Origin: DAHUYF01 sp052143095
GTDB taxonomy: Bacteria; Pseudomonadota; Alphaproteobacteria; ATCC43930; CGMCC-115725
Length of the DNA stretch: 6,903 nucleotides
Direction of reading: 5' to 3'
Assembly (NCBI GenBank): GCA_052143095.1
Contig: JBKQTR010000095.1
Location: forward strand, 1-6,903
Numbering within the stretch: position 1 is the stretch's first letter; each line of letters opens with the position of its first letter. Shown piece by piece: positions 1 through 5,888 of the stretch. Under the pieces are notes generated by a model. That model searched no databases, was not told where the DNA came from, and saw only the letters and a list, made by a program, of their open reading frames with translations. A program made the translations under genes and the position numbers.

Positions 1-217
1 GGCTCCCCACCCCCCGCGCGATCCCGCGCGCGGTCGCGCCGGGCCCGCCCGCCGGCGGCAGGGCCGCATCGTCCTTGGCGCGCAACGCCACCCCCGTCCC
101 GTCCCCGGCGCGGAAGAAGTCGCCTTCCGGCAGCAGCCCCCATTCCGTGAAGAAGCGCCGGCCCAGCGCCAGATCCTCGACGCCGTAGACGATGCGCTCC
201 AATCCGACAATGCTCAT
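1..217 (-). CDS. VOC-family (glyoxalase/extradiol dioxygenase fold) protein, N-terminal part, truncated by window edge
   Basis: The first 72 residues are visible; the gene continues beyond position 1. The start is MSIVGLERIVYGVEDLALGR, followed by RFFTEWGLLPEGDFFRAGDG. This fits the first beta-alpha-beta module of vicinal-oxygen-chelate proteins, where an xxHVxxxVxDL strand leads into a helix ending in F(Y/F). The ATG at 217-215 is preceded by GAGAGGACTT, an acceptable ribosome binding site. Family members include glyoxalase I, extradiol ring-cleavage dioxygenases and fosfomycin-resistance enzymes; the function here is undetermined. Arg8 stands where the usual metal-binding His of the first strand would be. 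This could mean a non-catalytic N-terminal module of a two-module protein, or a VOC member that does not use this ligand. It is transcribed divergently from the ThDP enzyme gene, and in this neighbourhood a role in aromatic breakdown is plausible but only inferred. The family call is fairly secure; the specific activity is not. Confidence 0.7.
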   Translation of the reverse strand, partial: MSIVGLERIVYGVEDLALGRRFFTEWGLLPEGDFFRAGDGTGVALRAKDDAALPPAGGPGATARGIARGVGS

Positions 218-281
218 AAGTCCTCTCGCGGATGAACGCGCCGCTGCAGATCGGGGGGAATTACGGGCGCCGCCGCGGGTC

Positions 282-315
282 GCGTCAAGGGCTTTTGCCG
301 ACGCGGCCTTGACGC
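282..315. promoter_or_regulatory. Inverted repeat with outward-facing CTTGAC boxes in the divergent intergenic region
   Basis: GCGTCAAGG at 282-290 and CCTTGACGC at 307-315 are perfect 9-bp inverted arms around a 16-nt spacer. They lie midway between the divergent starts at 217 (minus) and 373 (plus). Each arm contains CTTGAC, the -35 consensus of alphaproteobacterial housekeeping promoters, reading outward. On the minus strand TTGACG (288-283) is followed after 18-19 nt by GTAATT/TAATTC (264-258), a possible -10 about 40 bp upstream of the VOC start. On the plus strand TTGACG (309-314) has no convincing -10 at the expected distance. The element may therefore be a pair of divergent promoters, an operator for a dimeric regulator, or both. 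No regulator gene is visible in the window. Confidence 0.4.
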
Positions 316-372
316 ACCGCCCCAAAGGGAAGGACAGTCACGCGAAATCCCGGAAAACCCGAGGACGACGCC

Positions 373-2097
373 ATGGACCGCGACCCCGCCGCCGATCGCC
401 CGAACGAGCCAAGCGCGGCCGACGCCCTGCTGCAGGGCCTCAAGGCGCATGGCGTCGACTATTTCTTCGCCAACCCCGGCACCGACTTTCCCTCGATCAT
501 CGAGGGCTTCGCCCGGGCGGCGGAGAGCGGCGCCAAGGTGCCGCGGGCGATCCTGGTGCCGCATGAGAACGCCGCGGTCGCCATGGCGCATGGCGTCTAT
601 ATGGTCTCCGGCCGGCCGCAAGCGGTGATGGTCCACACCAATGTCGGCACCGGGAACACCATCAACACGCTGATCAACGCCGCCCGCGACTTCGTGCCGA
701 TCGTCTTGATGGCCGGCCGCTCGCCGATCACCGAAGCGGGGCATCCGGGCTCGCGCACCCGCTACATCCAATGGGCGCAGGAGATGTTCGATCAAGCGGG
801 CATGGTGCGCGAGATCGTCAAATGGGATTACGAGCTGCGGCTGCCCGATCAGGTCGACGCCGTGTTGGCGCGTGCCTTTGAGGTGGCGATGGCGTCGCCG
901 CGCGGGCCGGTCTATCTCACCTTGCCGCGCGAGATCCTGGCGGCGAGCGCCGCCCGGGCCGGGGGCGAGGCGCCGCGGCGCGCCGCACCGCTGCCGCCAC
1001 ATCCGGACCCGCAGGCGATCGAGACGCTGGCAGATTGGATCGCCGCGGCGAAGCAGCCGCTGGTCATCGCCGCGGGCTCCGGGCGCAGCGCCGAGGGCGC
1101 CACGGCGCTGGCCGAGCTCGCCGAGCGCTACGCGCTGGCGGTGGTGGCCTTCAACCAGCGCTACATGACGCTGCCGACCGCGCATCCCATGCATCAGGGC
1201 TTCCAGCCGCGGCCGCTGCTCGATGAGGCGGATCTGGTCATCGTCCTCGACTGCGACGTGCCGTGGATCCCCTCGCTCGAAGGGCCGAAAGCCGGTGCGC
1301 GCATCGCCCATATCGGCGAGGATCCGAGTTTCCGGCGCTATCCGCTGCGCGGCTTCCCCGCCGATCTCTCGCTCACCGCGACGGCGCCGGCGGCGCTTCG
1401 CGCGCTCGAGCGCGCGCTCGCGGCGCGGCAGCGACCGGATAGTCCGGCCATCGCCGCGCGGCGGGACGCGCTGACGCGGCGCTCGGCAGAGCTTGGCTTG
1501 CGCCGGCGCGCCGAGACCGAGAAGGACGCGGCGGCGTCCTTCATCACCCCCGCTTTCCTCAGCCGCGTCCTCGGCGAGGCCGTGGGCGAGGACGCGATCA
1601 TCGTCAACGAATACCCGCTGCGGCTCGACCATTGCCCGCGCAGTAAGCCCGGCAGCTATTTCGGCTCGAGCCCGGCCGGCGGGCTCGGCTGGGGCCTCGG
1701 CGCGGCGCTCGGCGCCAAGCTCGCCGCGCCCGAGCGACTGGTGGTCGCGACCTTGGGCGACGGCGCCTACGTCTTCGCCAACCCCACCGCCTGTCATTGG
1801 GTCGCGGCCGTCGGCGAGCTGCCGATCCTGACAATCGTCTTCAACAACGGGCTCTACGGCGCGGTGCGCAACGCCACGCTCGATCTCTACAAGAACGGCG
1901 TCGCGGCGCGCGACGGCGCGCGGCTGCTCGCCGATCTCGCCCCGAGCCCGGCCTATGAGATGCTGGTCGAGGCGAGCGGCGGCTACGGCGTGCGGGTGGA
2001 GAAGCCGGCGGAGTTGCTGCCGGTGCTGAAGCGCGCCGTCGAGGTGGTGACGCGCGAGCGGCGCCAGGCGCTGGTCAATGTCATCTGCCGCTATTAG
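373..2097 (+). CDS. Thiamine-diphosphate-dependent enzyme, acetolactate synthase/benzoylformate decarboxylase-like
   Basis: This 574-aa protein has the usual length and three-part order of the ThDP decarboxylase/synthase superfamily. The N-terminal pyrimidine-binding domain (about 15-190) has NPGTDF at 34-39 and HENAAVAMAHG at 64-74, with E65 as the cofactor-activating glutamate. HTNVGTGN at 88-95 and SPRGPVYLTLP at 175-185 follow. The central domain spans about 210-350. The C-terminal pyrophosphate-binding domain (about 385-574) carries GDG at 462-464 and NN at 491-492, the classic GDG-x26-NN ThDP/Mg site. The ATG at 373 has GAGGA about 8 nt upstream. It probably acts in the cytoplasm on a 2-oxoacid (decarboxylation or carboligation). 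No small regulatory subunit gene is adjacent, which argues against biosynthetic acetohydroxyacid synthase. The HxxxGTGN segment resembles benzoylformate decarboxylase, but a second catalytic His of that enzyme is not evident. It probably shares a transcript with the GST gene 17 bp downstream. The superfamily is certain; the substrate is unknown. Confidence 0.93.
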   Translation: MDRDPAADRPNEPSAADALLQGLKAHGVDYFFANPGTDFPSIIEGFARAAESGAKVPRAILVPHENAAVAMAHGVYMVSGRPQAVMVHTNVGTGNTINTLINAARDFVPIVLMAGRSPITEAGHPGSRTRYIQWAQEMFDQAGMVREIVKWDYELRLPDQVDAVLARAFEVAMASPRGPVYLTLPREILAASAARAGGEAPRRAAPLPPHPDPQAIETLADWIAAAKQPLVIAAGSGRSAEGATALAELAERYALAVVAFNQRYMTLPTAHPMHQGFQPRPLLDEADLVIVLDCDVPWIPSLEGPKAGARIAHIGEDPSFRRYPLRGFPADLSLTATAPAALRALERALAARQRPDSPAIAARRDALTRRSAELGLRRRAETEKDAAASFITPAFLSRVLGEAVGEDAIIVNEYPLRLDHCPRSKPGSYFGSSPAGGLGWGLGAALGAKLAAPERLVVATLGDGAYVFANPTACHWVAAVGELPILTIVFNNGLYGAVRNATLDLYKNGVAARDGARLLADLAPSPAYEMLVEASGGYGVRVEKPAELLPVLKRAVEVVTRERRQALVNVICRY

Positions 2098-2114
2098 CCG
2101 GGAGAGCCGCCATC

Positions 2115-2786
2115 ATGATCACGGTGCACCACCTCAACAACTCCCGCTCGCAGCGCGTGCTGTGGCTGCTGGAGGAGCTGGGCGTTCCCTACGAGATCAA
2201 GCGCTACCAGCGCGACCCCCAGACCATGCTGGCGCCGGCCTCGCTGCGCGCGGTGCATCCGCTCGGCAAATCGCCAGTGATCACCGATGACGGCGTGACC
2301 ATCGCCGAATCCGGTGCCATCGTCGAGTATCTCGTCGAGCGCTACGGCGCGGGCCGGTTTGCGCCGCCGGTGGGCACGCCGGAGCGGCTGCGCTACAGCT
2401 ACTGGCTGCATTATGCCGAGGGCTCGGCCATGCCGCCCTTGCTGATGAAGCTGATCTTCACCCGTCTCAAAAGCGGCAAGATGCCGTTCTTCATCCGGCC
2501 GGTCGCACGCGGCATCGCCGACCGCACGTTGGCGGGCTTCATCGAGCCGCAGCTCAAGCTGCATCTCGACTACATGGAAGCCGAGCTCGGCAAAAGCGCC
2601 TGGTTCGCGGGGCCGGAATTCACCGCGGCGGACATCCAGATGAGCTTCCCGCTCGAAGCCGCCGCCTCGCGCGGCGGCCTCGACGAGAAACGCCCGCGGC
2701 TGATGGATTTCCTGAAGCGCATCCATGCGCGCCTAGCCTATCAGCGCGCGCTCGAGCGCGGCGGGACCTACGAGCTGCTGCGGTAA
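2115..2786 (+). CDS. Glutathione S-transferase family protein
   Basis: The 223 residues have the typical length and two-domain layout of cytosolic GSTs. The N-terminal thioredoxin-like domain (1-80) begins MITVHHLNNSRSQRVLWLLEE-type: Ser10 or Ser12 sits at the position of the catalytic Ser/Tyr. It also has the cis-proline loop GKSPVI (P54) and the glutathione gamma-glutamyl-binding pair E65-S66 in IAESGAIVEYL. The helical C-terminal domain (about 88-215) contains FTAADIQMSFPLE at 169-181, the conserved N-capping box (T170...D173) of the GST core. The ATG at 2115 is preceded by GGGAGAG, and the gap from the upstream stop is 17 bp, so it is probably co-transcribed with the ThDP enzyme gene. GSTs in aromatic-degradation clusters conjugate electrophilic intermediates, remove halides or isomerise ring-cleavage products; which applies here is not visible. 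The absence of a Cys in the active-site loop argues against the Cys-dependent (beta/omega-like) catalytic type. The fold assignment is strong, the substrate open. Confidence 0.93.
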   Translation: MITVHHLNNSRSQRVLWLLEELGVPYEIKRYQRDPQTMLAPASLRAVHPLGKSPVITDDGVTIAESGAIVEYLVERYGAGRFAPPVGTPERLRYSYWLHYAEGSAMPPLLMKLIFTRLKSGKMPFFIRPVARGIADRTLAGFIEPQLKLHLDYMEAELGKSAWFAGPEFTAADIQMSFPLEAAASRGGLDEKRPRLMDFLKRIHARLAYQRALERGGTYELLR

Positions 2787-2809
2787 GCGAGTTCTCGCTG
2801 CATGGGCGC

Positions 2810-2930
2810 CAGTGCGTCCTTCGACAGGCGCGCTTCGCGCGCCAGCTCAGGATGAGGAAATTTATTAATGGCACGAAGAAAATTTCCTCATCCTGAGCGC
2901 GAGCGTAGCGAGCAGTCGAAGGACGCACTG
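2810..2930. repeat. Nested inverted repeat between convergent genes; possible bidirectional terminator
   Basis: Two sets of perfect arms are nested. Outer 16-bp arms are CAGTGCGTCCTTCGAC (2810-2825) and its complement at 2915-2930. Inner 19-bp arms lie at 2845-2863 (core CTCAGGATGAGG, running into AAATTT) and 2880-2898, around a 16-nt AT-rich loop. Between outer and inner arms, the left side holds a separate 7-bp hairpin GGCGCGC-TTC-GCGCGCC (2827-2843). The right side holds an unrelated GCGAGCGTAGCGAGC stretch (2899-2913). It therefore reads as two inverted copies of one repeat (CCTCATCCTGAG ... GTCGAAGGACGCACTG) with different middles. Similar repeats are common between genes in alphaproteobacteria (from memory). 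It separates the GST and binding-protein 3' ends, where a terminator is expected, but neither strand has a run of T after the stem, so a standard intrinsic terminator is not shown. Confidence 0.85.
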
Positions 2931-2971
2931 AGTCGATCCAGCGGAAACACGCGGTAGGCGGAAGGTCTTCC

Positions 2972-4135
2972 CTACTCCCCGCGTCCGCTGTCCCCGACCT
3001 TGGGGAACTCGAAGATCTCCTTGTTGACGAGCTCGCCATCCACCCGCTCGACGCGGCGGATATAGACGCTCTCGACGATATCGCGCGTCTTGGGATCGAT
3101 CTCGATCGGGCCGCGCGGGCTCATGAAGGCGATCGATGTGAAGGCGGCCATCGCCTTGTCGGGGTCGATCTCGCCCTGCAGCTTCTCGATGACCTCGACG
3201 ATGGCGTGCATGCCGTCATAGCCTGCCACCGACATGAAGTTGGGCCGGGGATGCGCGCCGAAGGCGGCGGCCCAATCGGCGAGGTATTTCTTGTTCTCCG
3301 CGCTCGGATGCGCCGAGGAGTAGTTCTGCGCGCTGATGACGCCCAGGGTCTTGTCGCCGAGCGTCGCGATCACGGTCTCGTCGATGATCTCCGTGCCGCC
3401 CATCAGCGTCACCCCGGCGGCGTCGAGGCCGAGATCGACGAAGGCCTTCATGAAGGCGATGGGCTGCTCGCCCGAGGGCACGAAGAGGAAGACGCCCTGC
3501 GGATGCGCGTCCTTGATACGCTGGACATAGGCCGCGAGATCGAGGGCATTGATCGGCACGCGCACCGCGCCGACCACCTCGCCGCCACCGGCGGTGAAGG
3601 CCTTGGTGAAGGCGGCCTCGGCCTCGTAGCCCGGCGCGTAATCGGCGACGGCGACATAGACGCGCTTCACGCCGTGCGTCGCCGCCCAGTCGCCCAAGGG
3701 CGAGACGATCTGCGAGAGCGTGAAGGAGAAGCGCACGAAATAGGGCGATTTCTCTGTGATGACCGAGGTCGCGGCGTTCATGATCACCATCGGCTTCCGC
3801 GCCTCGGTGGCGATCGGCGCCACCGCGAGCGCCTCCGGTGTCAGCCCGAAGCCGGCGATCATGTCGACCTTATCGCGGGTGATGAGCTCCTGCGCCAGGC
3901 GCTTGGCAACATCGGGCTTCGCCCCCTCACTGTCCTTGCGGATGAGCTCGATCCTCTTGCCGGCGACGATATCGCCATGCTGCTTCAGGTAGAGCGCCAT
4001 GCCGTTGCCGATCTGCATGCCGAAATCGGCGAAAGGCCCGGAGAAGGGCAGCAGCACGCCGATGCGGACGATATCCTCGGCGCGGGCGCCGGTCGCCGCC
4101 AGGAGCAGGACGAGAGCGGCAAGCCGCAGCTTCAT
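2972..4135 (-). CDS. ABC transporter periplasmic substrate-binding protein, branched-chain amino acid (LivJ/Peripla_BP_6) type
   Basis: The 387-aa protein starts with a clear signal peptide: MKLR, a hydrophobic core LAALVLLLAATG, and an ARA|E cleavage site after residue 19. The mature protein is therefore expected to be periplasmic. It opens with VRIGVLLPFSGPFADFG (23-39), the hallmark first strand and loop of type I binding proteins of the Liv/urea/aromatic-acid class. Further family features are KDSEGAKPDVAKRLAQELI (67-85), the interlobe segment MNAATS (119-124), DYAPGYEAEAAF (165-176) and SVAGYDGMHAIVEVIEKL (302-319). The ATG at 4135 lies 7 bp after the dioxygenase beta stop, and its weak ribosome site overlaps that stop, suggesting coupled translation. 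It is the last gene of the leftward operon. No permease or ATPase gene follows: the gene ends at the intergenic repeat. Its ligand is probably the dioxygenase substrate or a related acid (inference from context); relatives bind branched-chain amino acids, amides and aromatic acids. Confidence 0.93.
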   Translation of the reverse strand: MKLRLAALVLLLAATGARAEDIVRIGVLLPFSGPFADFGMQIGNGMALYLKQHGDIVAGKRIELIRKDSEGAKPDVAKRLAQELITRDKVDMIAGFGLTPEALAVAPIATEARKPMVIMNAATSVITEKSPYFVRFSFTLSQIVSPLGDWAATHGVKRVYVAVADYAPGYEAEAAFTKAFTAGGGEVVGAVRVPINALDLAAYVQRIKDAHPQGVFLFVPSGEQPIAFMKAFVDLGLDAAGVTLMGGTEIIDETVIATLGDKTLGVISAQNYSSAHPSAENKKYLADWAAAFGAHPRPNFMSVAGYDGMHAIVEVIEKLQGEIDPDKAMAAFTSIAFMSPRGPIEIDPKTRDIVESVYIRRVERVDGELVNKEIFEFPKVGDSGRGE

Positions 4136-4142
4136 GTCACGC

Positions 4143-4619
4143 CTAAAGCGGTATCGCCAGCAGCGTGTCGATGCGCCGGCTGTCGAAGATGACGAGCTTC
4201 TCGGCGAACAGCGGCTCGGGTCCGCTGAGGCTCACGCGATCGAGATAGCGCCCGGTGCTGAACAACGCCGTCGCGCCGTCATGCATGATGCGCACGACCA
4301 TGTAGTTCGACTGCGCCGTGACGATGCCGCCGCTCTCGCCGTGGATCAGCGTCGATGAGACAAGATGGCGGTAGCGTTGCGGCTCGTAGACATTGGCTTG
4401 GCGCAGCGCCGAGACGCGATCCCTGAGCATGCCGCGCGAATTGGCGAAGAAGACGCCAAACGGCAGCCCCTGCTCGTAATTCTCGCTGGAGATGATCTGG
4501 TAGCGGCACTGCTCGATGAAGTAGTCGGGCCATTCCTCGAGCCGGTCCTCGTCGATGCTGGCGACGTAGCGCGCCAACAGGCGCTCGACGGCAAGCTGGG
4601 TTGCGATGTCGGCCGGCAT
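4143..4619 (-). CDS. Aromatic-ring-hydroxylating dioxygenase, beta (small) subunit
   Basis: The 158-aa protein has the length and pattern of ring-hydroxylating dioxygenase beta subunits, which adopt an NTF2/SnoaL-like cone fold and cap the alpha3 core in an alpha3beta3 enzyme. Visible family features are the N-terminal helix VERLLARYVASIDEDRLEEW (11-30), then FIEQCRYQIISSENYEQGLP (34-53), SRGMLRDRVSALRQANVYEP (61-80), RHLVSS (84-89) and NYMVVRI (105-111). The C-terminal strand is KLVIFDSRRIDTLLAIPL (141-158). The subunit carries no metal site; it is usually structural and sometimes influences substrate choice. Its ATG shares one base with the alpha stop codon (TGATG), and no strong ribosome site is seen before it, so translational coupling to alpha is likely. 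The RYQIISSENYEQGLPFG region resembles, from memory, small subunits of the salicylate 5-hydroxylase/anthranilate dioxygenase group. Family and role are secure; the substrate is not. Confidence 0.93.
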   Translation of the reverse strand: MPADIATQLAVERLLARYVASIDEDRLEEWPDYFIEQCRYQIISSENYEQGLPFGVFFANSRGMLRDRVSALRQANVYEPQRYRHLVSSTLIHGESGGIVTAQSNYMVVRIMHDGATALFSTGRYLDRVSLSGPEPLFAEKLVIFDSRRIDTLLAIPL

Positions 4620-5851
4620 CAGATACCCATATGGCGGCGATAGACCTGCCAGAAGCCGCGCACCGCCGTCTCGGTCGCGCGCGTGTCTTGCGAGCCCACC
4701 CCATTGCCGCCCATCTGAACGATCGAGGCGTCGTCCTCGGCGCCGGGCAGCGCGCGCTGGATGAAGCCGCCGACGGCGCCGTCCTCCATCGAGATATAGC
4801 CGCCGGGCCCGACCAGGTTCGATTGCTTCTGGCGGATCATCAGCATCTCGTCGTCATCGTCCTGGTAACCGAGATAGGTCCAGAGCAGCTCGGTCTCGCT
4901 GACGCCGCGCGGCAAGATCTGGCGCACGGCGAGGCTGTTCTGGATCTGCTGCACGACGAAGGCGGGAAAGACGGTGAGGATCTGCAAAGTGACGCCGTCG
5001 CCGAACTCGTCGGTGCCGGCGAGGATCGAGGGATCGGCGAGGCGGTAATCCTCGCGCTTGGCGCGCAAGGCGGCGCCGTCATACTCGGCGCTGGGCTTGT
5101 CGGTGGCGCGCTTGGAATAGCTGACGTGATGGCCGCCGCTGTCGTCGACGATGATGCCGCCCTCTTGCGACAGCCGGTTGACGCGGAAGGTGGTGAAGAA
5201 GGCGTGCAGCAGGCTGGCGTGATAGGAATCCTTGTTGTTCTCGACATAGACCTTCCAGTTGTTGGGCAGGATCTGACTGTTGTAGCCCAGCACCTTGACC
5301 GGCTTCTTCAGCACGCGGCGGATGCGCGCGGCGATCTCCGGGCCGAGATAGAGCTCCACCGGTGGGGTCGCGTCGGAGAAGGTGCCGAAGACGATCCCGG
5401 CGAAGCTCTCGACCCTGAGGCGGCGCAGCGCGTGATCGGCGAGATTGAACTCCGGCGGCATGCCGCCCTTGCGGTTGATGCCGCGCTGAAAGGTGACGCC
5501 GGTGAGCGTGCCGCGGAGATCGTAGGTCCAGTTGTGATAGACGCAGCTGATCTCGCGGCCGTGCCCGCCGCGCTTGAAGCAGAGCAGCGCGCCGCGATGG
5601 GCGCAACGATTCTCGAAGGCGTTGAGGGAGCCGTCGAGGTCGCGGGCGACGATGACCGGCATGTCGCCGACGAAAGTGGCGCGGTAGTCGCCGGGGTTCG
5701 GCACCTCCGCCTCGAGGCAGAGAAAGCTCCACACCGGCCCCAGGAAGATGCGCCGGCGCTCCTCGTCATAGACATCGGCGCGGTTGTAGACGGGGTAGGG
5801 AACCCGCGTCAGCCCCTCGCGCGGCCAAGCCAGATCGAGTGCGTTGCGCAT
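4619..5851 (-). CDS. Aromatic-ring-hydroxylating dioxygenase, Rieske alpha (large) subunit
   Basis: The 410-aa catalytic subunit has both metal centres intact. The Rieske [2Fe-2S] domain (about 38-145) has C83-A-H85 and C103-V-Y-H106 in NRCAHRG and SCVYHNW. The catalytic domain has ENNKDSYHASLLH (204-216), giving D208 as the electron-bridge Asp and H211 and H216 as ligands of the mononuclear iron. The third ligand is probably D357 in GYISMEDGAVGGF (351-363). With the beta subunit it should insert O2 into an aromatic ring, using electrons from a ferredoxin/reductase. No such partner gene lies in the window. The opening WPREGLTRVPYPVYNRADVYDEE-type segment and overall pattern recall the salicylate 5-hydroxylase/anthranilate dioxygenase/benzoate-like group (from memory), suggesting an aromatic acid substrate. 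The ATG at 5851 has a near-perfect ribosome site 7 nt upstream, the best in the window. The gene lies 37 bp after the dehydrogenase gene. Confidence 0.96.
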   Translation of the reverse strand: MRNALDLAWPREGLTRVPYPVYNRADVYDEERRRIFLGPVWSFLCLEAEVPNPGDYRATFVGDMPVIVARDLDGSLNAFENRCAHRGALLCFKRGGHGREISCVYHNWTYDLRGTLTGVTFQRGINRKGGMPPEFNLADHALRRLRVESFAGIVFGTFSDATPPVELYLGPEIAARIRRVLKKPVKVLGYNSQILPNNWKVYVENNKDSYHASLLHAFFTTFRVNRLSQEGGIIVDDSGGHHVSYSKRATDKPSAEYDGAALRAKREDYRLADPSILAGTDEFGDGVTLQILTVFPAFVVQQIQNSLAVRQILPRGVSETELLWTYLGYQDDDDEMLMIRQKQSNLVGPGGYISMEDGAVGGFIQRALPGAEDDASIVQMGGNGVGSQDTRATETAVRGFWQVYRRHMGI

Positions 5852-5858
5852 CGGCGTT

Positions 5859-5865
5859 CCTCCTT
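5859..5865 (-). promoter_or_regulatory. Strong Shine-Dalgarno site of the dioxygenase alpha gene
   Basis: On the minus strand AAGGAGG lies 7 nt before the ATG at 5851, matching the anti-Shine-Dalgarno sequence at ideal spacing. It fixes the alpha start and implies high, independent translation of the catalytic subunit. By contrast, the beta subunit and binding protein downstream show only weak sites and close coupling. Confidence 0.85.
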
Positions 5866-5888
5866 GCCGGCTCCGAGCTTAGCCTATG

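Noticed and set aside
214..1797. 527-aa open frame antisense to the ThDP enzyme gene
   Set aside because: No recognisable domain, rich in Arg/Gly/Ala/His typical of a GC-rich antisense shadow, while the opposite strand has full ThDP motifs.
373..2097. ThDP enzyme as glyoxylate carboligase paired with the dehydrogenase as tartronate semialdehyde reductase
   Set aside because: Glyoxylate carboligase lacks the conserved activating glutamate (Val in its place), whereas this protein has E65; the two genes are also in separate, convergent units.
2810..2930. CRISPR array or insertion-sequence end
   Set aside because: Only two inverted copies, no spacers of uniform length, no transposase frame and no target-site duplication seen.
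2620..3039. 139-aa minus-strand frame across the convergent intergenic region
   Set aside because: Overlaps the GST 3' end, the repeat and the binding-protein 3' end; low-complexity Ser/Arg/Ala composition with no family signature.
3206..4192. 328-aa open frame antisense to the binding-protein gene
   Set aside because: His/Arg/Asp-rich shadow of a well-supported secreted binding protein.
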